Assembly: GCA_003241845.1 (NCBI GenBank)
Contig: QBMN01000004.1
Location: forward strand, 1-58,071
Source of the DNA: Shackletoniella antarctica
GTDB lineage: Bacteria > Cyanobacteriota > Cyanobacteriia > Phormidesmidales > Phormidesmidaceae
Direction of reading: 5' to 3'
DNA: 58,071 nucleotides
The position numbers and the translations under genes are program-made. This document shows positions 45,828 to 54,727 of this stretch, piece after piece (the stretch's first letter is position 1; every line of letters starts with the position of its first letter). The notes below the pieces were generated by a model. It worked only from the letters and a program-made list of their open reading frames with translations, had not been told where the DNA came from and made no database searches.

Positions 45828-46076
45828 GCTAGTGTTGTCCTATTATTTCTCCGTAATACTGCGGTTTCCTTGTAGACGTACAAAACAATCAACTCAGATA
45901 TGTGACGGCCCACCCTCAACGCAATAGCGCGTCGGCGCAGACAGTCCGATAAACCCACAGGATTAAGATTATAGCCGAATAGACGGTGTTGTTGATCGCC
46001 CGCCGTCACGATTGATTCAAGTTAAAGACAACTTCAGCTCTTCATATCTGGGGCTGTGGCCTTGCCTCCAGAACGG

Positions 46077-46592
46077 TTAGGCCGAGACGACATAGGTTGA
46101 GGGCTGGCTGTTTTCGGCATTCTCTGGGGAGCGATCGCCCTGCCCATCTTGCAGCTGGCTGAGGGTCTCGGCAAAATCTCGAATGCCCTGAAACTGGCGA
46201 TACACCGAGGCAAACCGGACAAAGGCCACCTCATTCATCGCCTGGAGTTTGGCCAGCACCATCTCGCCAATCTCGGCGCTGGTCACTTCGCGAGTGGCCC
46301 GCTGCTGGAGTTCGGCCTCAATGTCATCGACAATGGCTTCCATCGCCAGGGAGGACACCGGAGTTTTTTCGCAGGCTCGAACAATGCCTCGCAGCACCTT
46401 AGAACGCTCAAACAGTTCTCGATCATCGCTGCGCTTGATCACAGTAACGGGCACATACTCGATGCGCTCGTAGGTTGTAAACCTGCGTTCGCAGCGCAGG
46501 CACTCCCGCCGCCTGCGAATGCTGCGGCCAGCCTCCGCAGATCGCGACTCCAATACTCGATTGTTCAGATGCTGGCAAAACGGACAATGCAT
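46077..46592 (-). CDS. nrdR: Transcriptional repressor NrdR
   Basis: NrdR senses dATP/ATP and represses ribonucleotide reductase genes. The 171-residue protein has the N-terminal zinc ribbon (MHCPFCQH ... [13 protein letters not shown]) and an ATP-cone domain ([20 protein letters not shown] ... [11 protein letters not shown]). The likely target is nrdJ at 24970, though I did not see a clear NrdR box there. I chose the ATG at 46592, since the family begins MHCPFC; a GTG two codons upstream is less likely. The gene lies downstream of psbT, after its terminator. Confidence 0.95.
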   Translation of the reverse strand: MHCPFCQHLNNRVLESRSAEAGRSIRRRRECLRCERRFTTYERIEYVPVTVIKRSDDRELFERSKVLRGIVRACEKTPVSSLAMEAIVDDIEAELQQRATREVTSAEIGEMVLAKLQAMNEVAFVRFASVYRQFQGIRDFAETLSQLQDGQGDRSPENAENSQPSTYVVSA

Positions 46593-46666
46593 AGACACAC
46601 TCCCAACGGGAGGAAAGTTGACCTAGCCCTAGGACTCAAGAGCCCCCATGACCTAGGCAAAAATAA

Positions 46667-46699
46667 AGGCAAGCCAATCTATACAGAAAAAGCTTGCCT
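46667..46699 (-). terminator. Terminator of psbB-psbT
   Basis: AGGCAAGC (46667-46674) pairs with GCTTGCCT (46692-46699). On the minus strand the stem is followed by TTTATTTTTG. It lies about 105 bases past psbT. Confidence 0.7.
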
Positions 46700-46803
46700 C
46701 TATATTAATTAAATTGTGGGAAAACAATCGAAAAACATCGAAAGTCTCGCCTATTTTAGGTAAAGCCTAGGGCCATCGTGTCTCTATAGACTAACCGAGG
46801 GAA

Positions 46804-46902
46804 CTAGTCTTTAGTGATACGGGGGGGTTCGCGAAAGGCGATCGCAAAAAACAGCGTGCCAATGATGCAGGCAAAAATGAAGATGTAAGCGACAGCTTCC
46901 AT
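46804..46902 (-). CDS. psbT: Photosystem II protein T
   Basis: A 32-residue protein reads MEAVAYIFIFACIIGTLFFA, then IAFREPPRITKD. This is the PsbT signature: one transmembrane helix followed by the FREPPRI stromal tail. PsbT sits at the photosystem II dimer interface. AGGAG lies 11 bases before the ATG. It follows psbB by 114 bases on the same strand, the usual operon order. Confidence 0.96.
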   Translation of the reverse strand: MEAVAYIFIFACIIGTLFFAIAFREPPRITKD

Positions 46903-47016
46903 GGTGAAAAAGGCTCCTAGTCAACCGGGTTATCTTTAGTTTACAGAGCTTTGCAGTTAGGTGCCCGACAGGTGAAGTTATATATTCAACCGTCGAGCGC
47001 CCTAACTTAAAGCAAA

Positions 47017-48549
47017 CTAGACCGTTGTCTCTTCCTTACGGGTAGAGGTGTCGCCCACCTTCTGGAAGAAACCCCACTCCACCTGCTCCGCAGACAGGTC
47101 GGGGTCGACCCCAGCAAACACATCCCGGAACAGGGTGCGAGAGCCGTGCCAGATGTGCCCAAAGAAGAACAGCAGCGCAAACACCGCGTGGCCATAGGTA
47201 AACCAGCCGCGAGTGCTGGTGCGGAACACCCCGTCAGAGCCGAGGGTTTCGCGATCAAACTCGAAGGGTTCACCCAGCTGTGCCTTACGGGCATAGCGCT
47301 TGACAAGGGCAGGCTCGGCAATGGTTTGACCATCTAGCTCACCACCATAGAAGGTGGCGGTTACGCCGGTCTGCTCAAAGCTGTACTTCGACTCAGCGCG
47401 GCGGAAGGGAATGTCAGCGCGAACAATGCCGTCTTTGTCGACCAGCACCACGGGGAAGGTCTCAAAGAAGTTGGGCAAACGACGCACAAACAGCTCACGG
47501 CCCTCTTTGTCTTCAAAGACGGGGTGACCCAGCCAGCCTTCAGCGATACCATCGCCCTGCACCATGGGGCCAACTCGGAACAAACCACCTTTAGCGGGGC
47601 TGTTGCCGACGTAATCATAGAAGGCCAACTTTTCAGGGATGTCACCGTAGGCCTCAGCCAGGGAGTAGCCAATGTTGACATCCGCCGTTACGCGGCGCTG
47701 AATTTCCTGCTTAAAGTAGTCGCCATCCCACTGATAGCGGGTGGGGCCAAACAGCTCAATGGGGGTAGCGGCACTGCCGTACCACATGGTGCCCGCCACC
47801 ACAAAGGCCGCGAAGAATACTGCCGCAATACTGCTAGACAGCACGGTCTCGATGTTACCCATGCGCAACGCCTTGTACAGACGCTGGGGCGGGCGCACCG
47901 TGAGGTGAAACAGGCCCGCGATGATCCCCACAATTCCAGCAGCGATGTGGTGAGCCACAATGCCGCCAGGGTTAAAGGGGTTGAAGCCAGCTGCTCCCCA
48001 CTCGGGAGCGACCCCCTGCACGTGGCCAGTCAGGCCGTAGGGGTCAGACACCCAGAGTCCAGGGCCCCAAAGGCCAGTCAAGTGAAAGGCCCCGAAGCCG
48101 AAGCAGAGGAGGCCCGACAAAAACAGGTGAATGCCAAACATCTTCGGCAAATCCAGCGCCGGTTCCCCGGTGCGAGGGTCGCGGAAAAGGTCTAGATCCC
48201 AATAAACCCAGTGCCAACAGGCGGCCAAAAACAGCAGCCCCGACAGCACGATGTGGGCAGCGGCTACCCCCTCAAAGGACCAGAAGCCGGGATTAGCGGC
48301 AGCGCCAGTGACGCTCCAGCCGCCCCAAGAGCCGGTGACCCCCAGGCGAGCCATGAAGGGCAACACAAACATGCCCTGCCGCCACATGGGGTTGAGCACA
48401 GGGTCGCTGGGGTCAAAAGTAGACAGTTCAAACAGTGCCATTGAGCCAGCCCAGCCAGCTACTAGGGCCGTGTGCATTAGGTGTACAGCGATCAGTCGCC
48501 CGGGATCGTTAACGACGACAGTATGTACACGGTACCAGGGTAGTCCCAT
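47017..48549 (-). CDS. psbB: Photosystem II CP47 chlorophyll protein
   Basis: The 510-residue core antenna protein opens [20 protein letters not shown] and has six membrane helices with chlorophyll-binding histidines (for example [33 protein letters not shown]). A large lumenal loop lies between helices 5 and 6. GAGGAG is present 13 bases before the ATG. It is transcribed with psbT and is divergent from the ferredoxin-psbM pair. Confidence 0.98.
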   Translation of the reverse strand: MGLPWYRVHTVVVNDPGRLIAVHLMHTALVAGWAGSMALFELSTFDPSDPVLNPMWRQGMFVLPFMARLGVTGSWGGWSVTGAAANPGFWSFEGVAAAHIVLSGLLFLAACWHWVYWDLDLFRDPRTGEPALDLPKMFGIHLFLSGLLCFGFGAFHLTGLWGPGLWVSDPYGLTGHVQGVAPEWGAAGFNPFNPGGIVAHHIAAGIVGIIAGLFHLTVRPPQRLYKALRMGNIETVLSSSIAAVFFAAFVVAGTMWYGSAATPIELFGPTRYQWDGDYFKQEIQRRVTADVNIGYSLAEAYGDIPEKLAFYDYVGNSPAKGGLFRVGPMVQGDGIAEGWLGHPVFEDKEGRELFVRRLPNFFETFPVVLVDKDGIVRADIPFRRAESKYSFEQTGVTATFYGGELDGQTIAEPALVKRYARKAQLGEPFEFDRETLGSDGVFRTSTRGWFTYGHAVFALLFFFGHIWHGSRTLFRDVFAGVDPDLSAEQVEWGFFQKVGDTSTRKEETTV

Positions 48550-48897
48550 TGACTACGCGCCTCCTCTAGGTAAAACAAAGTTGTTTTGTGGAATTGTCTT
48601 AAGCATGCCAGATACTGATCAGCCTATCAGAATCAGGCTCTCAGAATTGCGCCAGTTGACTTCAGCATCCCGGCATTGCCTGGGTAAGCTATGCCTCTGT
48701 TGGATGGTGAAGCATTTGGCGCAGACATGAGATGTAACAATGCAATTACTTAACGAAGTGTAACCAGTCCGAATTTCCCTCGCAACCATTAGCCAGGGGC
48801 AGTTTGGAGCGGTTACTGTACAGAGGCACCTCGACCTAGCGGCCAAAGACCTGATCTACCGCCATTGTCGACGCAGAACGCTAAGGAGATTCCCTTT
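48550..48897. other. Divergent promoter region, psbB / ferredoxin
   Basis: About 350 bases hold the promoters for psbB on one strand and the ferredoxin gene on the other. No ORF or RNA gene is visible. AAGGAG lies nine bases before the ferredoxin ATG. Confidence 0.4.
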
Positions 48898-49236
48898 ATG
48901 GCCAATGTTAAGTTTGTTAACGAAGACACTGAGATTGTCGTTGCCGACGGGGCCAACCTGCGGTTCAAAGCGCTGGAAAATCGCATCGACATCTACACCT
49001 TCAGCGGCAAGCTGATGAACTGCGGCGGCTACGGCCAGTGCGGCACCTGCGTAGTGGACATAGCGGCGGGGGGCGAAAATCTTTCCCCCCGCACCCAGGT
49101 GGAAGACCGTAAACTCAAAAAATGGCCTCCCAGCTGCCGGTTGGCCTGTCAGGCTACGGTGCAAGGCCCGGTGTCGGTGATTACCAAGCCGAGCCGCAAA
49201 TCTAAGGCATCCCCCAAAGCGTCTAAGAGCGCCTAG
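48898..49236 (+). CDS. 2Fe-2S ferredoxin
   Basis: A 112-residue ferredoxin has cluster cysteines C42, C48 and C51 ([11 protein letters not shown], spacing x5 then x2) and the fourth near C84 (SCRLAC). The usual plant-type spacing is x4 then x2, so this is a variant subgroup. The basic C-terminal tail ([16 protein letters not shown]) is unusual for a soluble acidic ferredoxin and may mediate docking. It lies between psbB and psbM in a photosystem II neighbourhood. Start chosen at MANVKFV, supported by AAGGAG. Confidence 0.9.
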   Translation: MANVKFVNEDTEIVVADGANLRFKALENRIDIYTFSGKLMNCGGYGQCGTCVVDIAAGGENLSPRTQVEDRKLKKWPPSCRLACQATVQGPVSVITKPSRKSKASPKASKSA

Positions 49237-49406
49237 CCGGAGAGAGGGGCCTTGCTCTGGGCCGACATTCTCACCGAGGAGAGTGATATCCTGAAGCTGT
49301 TAGACCTTTGGGTTAAGTCGAGTTTTTAGCCAGCTAGGCTAAATGGCTACGGTCATGCTGAAGGGTTTGGCTGACGTTGTTGGGTTGAGAATAGAGGCAG
49401 GCACTG

Positions 49407-49517
49407 ATGGAAGTTAACAATCTTGGTTTTGTAGCTAGCATTCTGTTCGTTATGGTACCGACGGTTTTTCTGTTGATTCTGTACATTCAAACCTCTAGCA
49501 AGCAAACAGGTTCTTAG
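49407..49517 (+). CDS. psbM: Photosystem II protein M
   Basis: A 36-residue protein reads [20 protein letters not shown] then [16 protein letters not shown]. The [23 protein letters not shown] pattern is diagnostic for PsbM, a single-helix subunit at the photosystem II dimer interface. It follows the ferredoxin gene by 170 bases on the same strand, and a terminator follows about 95 bases after it. Confidence 0.96.
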   Translation: MEVNNLGFVASILFVMVPTVFLLILYIQTSSKQTGS

Positions 49518-49612
49518 GTTATTGGGCGAAGGGATATTCAGATCGGCCTCGGTTTAGCTGGTCTGACCTAGTTTGTCGGGTAAGGCTAAGGGAATTTAGG
49601 TGTATTCTGAGG

Positions 49613-49637
49613 GCGCTGGGCTGACCGGCGCTTTTTT
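49613..49637 (+). terminator. Terminator of psbM
   Basis: GCGCTGG pairs with CCGGCGC (one T-G wobble) around a GCTGA loop and is followed by six T residues. Confidence 0.75.
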
Positions 49638-49645
49638 ATATAGTT

Positions 49646-49700
49646 AAGTCCGGCTCGGAATCTGTAGTTTTCCCTAGGCAGAGCGCCACTTTTGGACTTG
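49646..49700. repeat. 55-nt structured element, copy 2
   Basis: Opens AAGTCCGG and closes TTGGACTTG, with the core ATCTGTAGTTTTCC and a CTG-TAG/CTA-CAG stem carrying a two-base bulge. It corresponds to the element at 13703-13757 and lies between the psbM terminator and the Anbu-type protease gene. Confidence 0.65.
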
Positions 49701-49771
49701 CATAGGATTTACCTGTACAGAATTTAGCCACAGCGGCCCTTAACCGCGACCACACGTTATCTATCAAACTA

Positions 49772-50572
49772 ATGACGTACTGTTTGGGTATTTTGGTTAA
49801 GGAGGGGTTGGTGCTAGCCGCTGACTCTCGCACCAATGCTGGGGTTGACTATATTTCGTCGTACCGTAAGCTATTTGATTTTTCGAAGCCTGGCGATCGC
49901 GTGATTTTGCTCTGTACCTCGGGCAATTTGTCGATTACCCAGGCGGTGGTGCATCAGCTGACTCAAGATATCAAGCGCGATTCGCAGGGCGATCCGTCCC
50001 GGAATCGCGACCCCAACCTGCACAACCTTCCCACCCTCTACGACGTGGCTCGCTACCTGGGAGAGCAGATTCGGCTCCTACAGGAGGCCGATCGCGCCTG
50101 GCTGGCAAAGGACAAAATTGACTTTCAGTGCAGCTTTTTGCTGGGGGGGCAGGTGCAGGGGGAAGCGCCAGAGCTATTTTTGATCTACAGCCAGGGCAAC
50201 TGCATCAAAGCCACCCCAGAGACGCCATTCTTGCAGATTGGCGAAACTAAGTACGGCAAGCCCATCTTAGATCGGACGCTGGGGTTTGATGTGCCCCTCG
50301 ATGCGGTGGCTAAATGTGCGCTGCTCTCGATTGACTCGACCATGCGGTCAAATCTGTCGGTGGGGCCACCCATCCACATGATCCTTTACCAGGCCAACAG
50401 TTTTGAAGTACGCCATCGCACCCAGTTTCAGGCGGGCGACCCCTACTTAATTAAAATGCGCAAGCACTGGGAAGTTGCCCTACGGGAGGCATCGATCAGC
50501 ATGCCCGACATTTCTTGGAACCAGGATGACACCCTTTCGCCCCTGGGCATTGCTGATCTGGGGGATACCTAG
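49772..50572 (+). CDS. Anbu-type proteasome-like peptidase
   Basis: A 266-residue protein opens MTYCLGILVKEGLVLAADSR, with the catalytic threonine expected at position 2 after Met removal and the family word SRTNAGVDYISSYRKLF. Anbu is a bacterial relative of the 20S proteasome beta subunit and HslV. It usually sits with genes for an alpha-E protein, a transglutaminase-like protein and an ATP-grasp protein; none of these is adjacent here. A short in-frame repeat encoding DPSRNRDP near residue 75 shares 18 bases with the gene at 31597-32964. Confidence 0.88.
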   Translation: MTYCLGILVKEGLVLAADSRTNAGVDYISSYRKLFDFSKPGDRVILLCTSGNLSITQAVVHQLTQDIKRDSQGDPSRNRDPNLHNLPTLYDVARYLGEQIRLLQEADRAWLAKDKIDFQCSFLLGGQVQGEAPELFLIYSQGNCIKATPETPFLQIGETKYGKPILDRTLGFDVPLDAVAKCALLSIDSTMRSNLSVGPPIHMILYQANSFEVRHRTQFQAGDPYLIKMRKHWEVALREASISMPDISWNQDDTLSPLGIADLGDT

Positions 50573-50838
50573 CCCCTGCTGTAGCGCCAGCGTTCTCCTA
50601 GCCTCGTTTAGAATGACGCTGGTAGAGACACCATTGTCGGCCCGCAGTCTGGCAACACCCGAGACATTCTAGAACTGGTGACGCGGCCCCTCCGCCGTAA
50701 CAACAACCTCAAAGACCTCGGCTCGGAGAAGTTGGTGAAGGAAGAAGCAAAGGGATAGACCAAAGGTAAGATTAGAAGCCGAGTTTCTTAAAGAAACCTG
50801 GCTTCTTTGCAGTAGAGAGCTTTTTAGGGAACCGCAGA
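50573..50838. other. Intergenic region with possible gene relic
   Basis: A plus-strand frame from about 50625 to 50759 reads [20 protein letters not shown] and ends KLVKEEAKG before TAG. It has no start codon or recognised family and may be the tail of a lost gene. The last 60 bases should hold the DUF4160 promoter. Confidence 0.3.
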
Positions 50839-51084
50839 ATGCCAACGGTTTTAAGGGTGGGGCCATACAGGTTTTACTTTTACAGCCATGAGCCTAATGA
50901 GCCGCCGCACATTCATATCGACCGCGATCGCGGGTCTGCTAAGTTTTGGCAAGAGCCTGTGGAATTGGCCAGAAATATTGGGTTTAGCGCCAAGGAGTTG
51001 CGGAAACTGCAAAGCTTAGTCGAAGATCATCAAGAGAGGCTTTTAGAGGTGTGGCATGGGCGCTTTGGCAATTCAGGTAGATGA
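50839..51084 (+). CDS. DUF4160 domain protein
   Basis: An 81-residue protein carries the DUF4160 signature RFYFYSHEPNEPPHIHIDRD, with a conserved PPHIH motif and a central AKFWQEPVEL. The gene overlaps the downstream DUF2442 gene by 29 bases. DUF4160 and DUF2442 genes are commonly paired in bacteria and look like small toxin/antitoxin-type modules, though a function has not been settled. Confidence 0.85.
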   Translation: MPTVLRVGPYRFYFYSHEPNEPPHIHIDRDRGSAKFWQEPVELARNIGFSAKELRKLQSLVEDHQERLLEVWHGRFGNSGR

Positions 51085-51322
51085 GCGAGTGAAGGATGTC
51101 CACTTTACGCAAGACACCATCAGCGTCGATTTGATGGATGGCCGCTCGATTACGGTACCGCTGGTTTGGTATCCGCGACTGCTAAGTGCATCGCCAGAAC
51201 AACTGGCTCACTGGGATGTCTGTGGTGGTGGCTACGGCATTCACTGGGAAGCCCTAGACGAAGATCTGAGTACAGAAGGAATGCTGCGAGGCGCACCAGC
51301 CCCAGAGGCAAGAGCGAGTTGA
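51056..51322 (+). CDS. DUF2442 domain protein
   Basis: An 88-residue protein has the DUF2442 words ISVDLMDGRSITVPLVWYPR and GIHWEALDEDLSTEGML. It overlaps DUF4160 in another frame, so the two are translationally coupled. The C-terminal residues (GAPAPEARAS) are low complexity. The pair is expected to function together. Confidence 0.85.
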   Translation: MGALAIQVDERVKDVHFTQDTISVDLMDGRSITVPLVWYPRLLSASPEQLAHWDVCGGGYGIHWEALDEDLSTEGMLRGAPAPEARAS

Positions 51323-51451
51323 TCAAGCACTCTGGTTACGGGTTCACTAACTTTGAGCGATTTCGGCTCCGCTGCCTCATTTGCGGGCCTTTTTCTCCGA
51401 CCGCTGCATAGTTATCCTAGGAGGGCCAAACTAATCAGCAATAGCAGCATG

Positions 51452-51502
51452 CTACTGATTGAGTAACCGCTCTAGCCAAATATTAGTGTCAACCAGATAC
51501 AC
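51452..51502 (-). pseudogene. VapC-like PIN toxin cut to 16 codons
   Basis: Starting at a GTG that overlaps the end of the antitoxin-like gene, the frame reads VYLVDTNIWLERLLNQ and then TAG. The DTNIWLERLL motif is the N terminus of a PIN-domain toxin with its first catalytic aspartate. Everything after the stop is missing or unrecognisable. The overlap with the upstream stop matches the usual VapB-VapC arrangement. Confidence 0.65.
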
Positions 51503-51707
51503 GGTTAGCCCAATCGTCCACCGTTTCTTGTTGCAAGCCAAGAATTGTGTAAGTTTCACGAGACTCTTGCAGAGCACCAGCCAAGGATTGCTTGAGTCGA
51601 TGGTTCGGGTTGTGCTGCTGGTGCTTAACAAACGTCGCCACCAAATTGGTCAACTCCTGCTGAGCCTGGGGAGATAGATTTTGAATCTCATTAACAACAG
51701 ATTGCAT
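51489..51707 (-). CDS. Antitoxin-like small protein
   Basis: A 72-residue protein starts MQSVVNEIQNLSPQAQQELT and ends DDWANRVSG. It is helical and overlaps the start of the PIN-toxin remnant. Its length, position and composition fit the antitoxin of a VapBC-type pair. With the toxin truncated, this gene may now be an orphan antitoxin. Confidence 0.65.
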   Translation of the reverse strand: MQSVVNEIQNLSPQAQQELTNLVATFVKHQQHNPNHRLKQSLAGALQESRETYTILGLQQETVDDWANRVSG

Positions 51708-51793
51708 AGCGAAGCCCGTCCTTACATATGTCTCAATCGTAAATTAGGCAGTTCTTCAACCCAGAAATACTATTGTGCACAGCGTATCGGGCG

Positions 51794-52024
51794 CTAATCG
51801 TCAATGATAGTTCCTAGGTAGAGCCTCACAAACTCCTTAGCGGCCAGGGGGTTCAGCGTTTTCAGCGCCTGGGTAATCTGGGCGATATTTTCAGCGCTGG
51901 GGTCAAGCCCGTGGTACCAGCGCCCCACATTGGCGCGACTAATGCCCATTGTCACCGCCAGCTTGTTCTGGCTAATGCTGTAGGTGTCTAAAACCTGCTT
52001 TAGTGCGTCGCTTGCCCTTCCCAT
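51794..52024 (-). CDS. XRE-family HTH regulator
   Basis: A 76-residue protein has a helix-turn-helix of the Cro/CI type (SISQNKLAVTMGISRANVGR). It matches single-domain regulators in small regulatory or toxin/antitoxin operons. It is divergent from the small gene at 52129 with about 100 bases between starts, so it may regulate that promoter. Confidence 0.8.
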   Translation of the reverse strand: MGRASDALKQVLDTYSISQNKLAVTMGISRANVGRWYHGLDPSAENIAQITQALKTLNPLAAKEFVRLYLGTIIDD

Positions 52025-52128
52025 GCCCTAATCCTGTCAGAGAGGCATAAGAAGGTAAATGTCACACTTGTGGAGACATTGCGCTCATGCCAATGTCTTA
52101 CTTATGACTACATTGGCTTTGTATCCCC

Positions 52129-52371
52129 ATGTCAGAAGAATTTATCCCCAACCGCGAAATCTACAGCGCCCCTCCTGGCAGCCCAGCCACCACTCAGCCC
52201 ACCCGCGAACCTATCCTCATCACCATCATCGGCTCCGCCACGGGCATTGACTTGGTGATCAAAATCCTCCATCGCCTTGGCTTCGCCGAAGCCCGAGCAT
52301 GGAGCAAACCCCAGATCGACCCCAAAACCAACAGACCCATGCGCGTGCTCACCAAATGGCTGCGGTACTGA
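52129..52371 (+). CDS. Conserved cyanobacterial small protein
   Basis: An 80-residue protein starts MSEEFIPNREIYSAPPGSPA. It has a beta strand segment ILITIIGSATGIDLVIKILH and a C-terminal RPMRVLTKWLRY. I recognise no domain. It is divergent from the XRE regulator, which may control it. Confidence 0.6.
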   Translation: MSEEFIPNREIYSAPPGSPATTQPTREPILITIIGSATGIDLVIKILHRLGFAEARAWSKPQIDPKTNRPMRVLTKWLRY

Positions 52372-52470
52372 GTCAGCCCTGCCCAAACGTGGTTCGCCTG
52401 GGCCAAATTTACTTCGCTCTCGCCCACTCCTAGGATCATAAAGAAACTCTGGATGCCGACATGCAGCAGA

Positions 52471-52509
52471 GAAAGCAGCCTGCCGGATAAGCTCCAGCAG
52501 GCTGCTTTC
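52471..52509. terminator. Terminator between convergent genes
   Basis: GAAAGCAGCCTGC pairs perfectly with GCAGGCTGCTTTC around a 13-base loop. It lies between the small gene ending at 52371 and the PRC-barrel gene, which are convergent. Confidence 0.8.
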
Positions 52510-52543
52510 TTTCCCATTGCAGGTGAAACGATTACCTCAGCTT

Positions 52544-54460
52544 TTAGCTCTGGCTCACCAGGGCTGCTTCCCCTCGGGCGGGGGCGCGGAGGTCAGAGCG
52601 GGTCATTAGCTCTGGGGCACGGTCATACACCGACCCCAGCAAAATCTCTAGACTATCGGCCTCGCGGGCGTGATCAATGGCCTTGTGGGTAATCAAATCA
52701 CCCACATTGAGAATCACCTGATCTTGCTCATCGAGAATTACCCGCGTCACTGGGCGACCGAGAGCGCTCTGAATGCGGCGGTTTTCAATAAATTGCTGCG
52801 TCTGAAACGCCAGCTTGCGAACCTCGCGCTCGAGCGCAGTCCACAGGGTTGCGGCTTCGGCCTGAAGCTGGTTGGCCCCGGTTTGCAGCTGCCTGCCTGC
52901 GATCGCAGAGGTGCTCTTAATGCGCTCGTTAGCTCGGCCTAGCCCCTGGCTGGCTCCTAGGCGGTAGGCTTCATTTAGCTCGATGCCAGTGGCTGCCATG
53001 AGGGCTTGCTCTTGGCCAGCGGTGCGGGCGCGTTCGATCACTAGCTCGGTAACGATTTGGCCAGCGGCCACAATCACCGAGCCAGAAGAGGTATGCACCG
53101 TAGTGCTGGCCCGACGGCCCAGGGTTTGATCGACCGCCGGGGCGGCTAAGAGACCAGTGGCCTGCTGGGTTAGCTCGGCCCCGACAGCGCCCCCGGTGGC
53201 GCGATATAGCTCATTGAGCATGTCGGCAGACTCGGCGAGGGCGACCACCTCTGCGGTTGCAACAGCGCCTTCCGAAACCAGCAGCCTGCCGTCTAGGGCA
53301 CAAATATCGCGGTCAACGGTTTTGCCCAGGGCATAGGCCCGCTGCCGGTCGGGGGCGACAGCGGCGTTGGTAATTGACGCCAGGGTGTCGTGGCGCAGGC
53401 TCTGTAAGTCTTGGCTGGCATGCTGGTTAGCCGCGTCGAGCCGGGCTTTGGCCGACTGGGTAGCGGTTTGGAACTGAGCTTTGGCAGCTTGGGTGGCAAG
53501 CTGAATGCGATCGCTCGCATCTTGGCCAATATCGCCCCCCGTAGACCGGTATAGGAGATCGAGCACGCCGTTGTCGGATGCCTGCTGCACTTCTACAGCC
53601 GTAATCACTAGCCCAGCCGGAAACAGCAGGCGATCGCGGTTGTCGAGCACCGGATCTTGAGTGATTTTGCCCAAAATGCACGTCTGCTGCTCTTCCGGGC
53701 TAACCACTGCATTGGTAATAGATATCTCGGCGTTGCGGCGGGCCAGGTCGTACTGCTCGCTGGCGGTCTGGGTCATGGCTTCCCAATCTTTTTGGGCGGC
53801 GGCGGCGGCAATCGTCCATTTTTCGCTGGTGTATTGGCTAGCGGCTTGGAACTTTTCGCCAGTGTAATGACCGGCCTCTTGCAGCTTTTCGCCAGTGTAG
53901 TGACCCGCCTCTTGCAGGCGACCGCCCGCCGATTGCAGAGCGCCCAGCACCCCACCCACCTGCTCTTCCATCAGGTCAGCCGTTTCGGGCGACACAAAGG
54001 CCACGTCTTCGCCAATGGTCAAGGTTTGCAGCGCTGGCACAAACGAGCGTCCCGAGTAAGCATCGGCAAATAACCCGCCCGACACTTCGTAACCCTCCAC
54101 TAGACCGGTAGCGTCATCAAAGAACAGATCTACCATGGTGCCCAGATTGCGACCGTCGGTGGTCATGATCTCGGTGCCCCGCAGCACGTTGTCTTCCCGC
54201 AGCAGCTCTGCAACTCGGCTGAGGGTTTTCGATGAAACAATAGTTGTCTGGTCAGCAGTAATAATGCCGCTGGGGCCAATGGCTTTGACAGCAGCCAGAG
54301 GTAGAATGCGAGCACTCCTAAACCAGCCTGACTCAGCCACCAAAAACCCTAGTACTCGACCGGTATTGTGATCAAAAACCAGGTCGCGCACAGACTCTAC
54401 TGTTTTGCCCGTGTCGTAGACAAAAATAGATTTCCCTAAAATGTCACTACCTTGTCGCAT
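52544..54460 (-). CDS. PRC-barrel protein with internal repeats
   Basis: A 638-residue protein has two N-terminal PRC-barrel domains (ILGKSIFVYDTGKTVESVRD, then EIMTTDGRNLGTMVDLFFDD). A short tandem repeat follows (RLQEAGHYTGEK, KLQEAGHYTGEK, KFQAASQYTSEK), then a helical region with two related modules ending LLYRSTGGDIG and ELYRATGGAVG. Similar proteins are common in cyanobacteria and are sometimes linked to stress or DNA-protein association; no biochemical role is clear. It lies downstream of the small membrane protein gene at 54557. Confidence 0.8.
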   Translation of the reverse strand: MRQGSDILGKSIFVYDTGKTVESVRDLVFDHNTGRVLGFLVAESGWFRSARILPLAAVKAIGPSGIITADQTTIVSSKTLSRVAELLREDNVLRGTEIMTTDGRNLGTMVDLFFDDATGLVEGYEVSGGLFADAYSGRSFVPALQTLTIGEDVAFVSPETADLMEEQVGGVLGALQSAGGRLQEAGHYTGEKLQEAGHYTGEKFQAASQYTSEKWTIAAAAAQKDWEAMTQTASEQYDLARRNAEISITNAVVSPEEQQTCILGKITQDPVLDNRDRLLFPAGLVITAVEVQQASDNGVLDLLYRSTGGDIGQDASDRIQLATQAAKAQFQTATQSAKARLDAANQHASQDLQSLRHDTLASITNAAVAPDRQRAYALGKTVDRDICALDGRLLVSEGAVATAEVVALAESADMLNELYRATGGAVGAELTQQATGLLAAPAVDQTLGRRASTTVHTSSGSVIVAAGQIVTELVIERARTAGQEQALMAATGIELNEAYRLGASQGLGRANERIKSTSAIAGRQLQTGANQLQAEAATLWTALEREVRKLAFQTQQFIENRRIQSALGRPVTRVILDEQDQVILNVGDLITHKAIDHAREADSLEILLGSVYDRAPELMTRSDLRAPARGEAALVSQS

Positions 54461-54556
54461 AGCTGCTCCTTTCCGCTAATGTCTAATGTCTAAATTCTGA
54501 ATGTATGTTTGTTGATTCTGCAACCGCAATTTGAAAACCTTGCGGTTATAAAATGC

Positions 54557-54727
54557 TCAGGAATCTCCAAACTCACCGACCAGGGGGCGTCCCTGACCAC
54601 CCATCTCGGGTAATAAGTTGGTGTAGCCTTTGTACTCCAGTGTGCCTAGGCCTGCGATCGCCAGCAAGAGCACGGCTAGGCTCCAAAAGACTCCGTTGTT
54701 TGATCGTTTTCCCACTAACCTAGGCAT
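54557..54727 (-). CDS. Small single-helix membrane protein
   Basis: A 56-residue protein starts MPRLVGKRSNNGVFWSLAVL and ends GEFGDS, with one hydrophobic helix (FWSLAVLLLAIAGLGTL). AGGAG eight bases before the ATG supports it. It lies about 95 bases upstream of the PRC-barrel gene on the same strand and may be cotranscribed with it. No family recognised. Confidence 0.7.
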   Translation of the reverse strand: MPRLVGKRSNNGVFWSLAVLLLAIAGLGTLEYKGYTNLLPEMGGQGRPLVGEFGDS

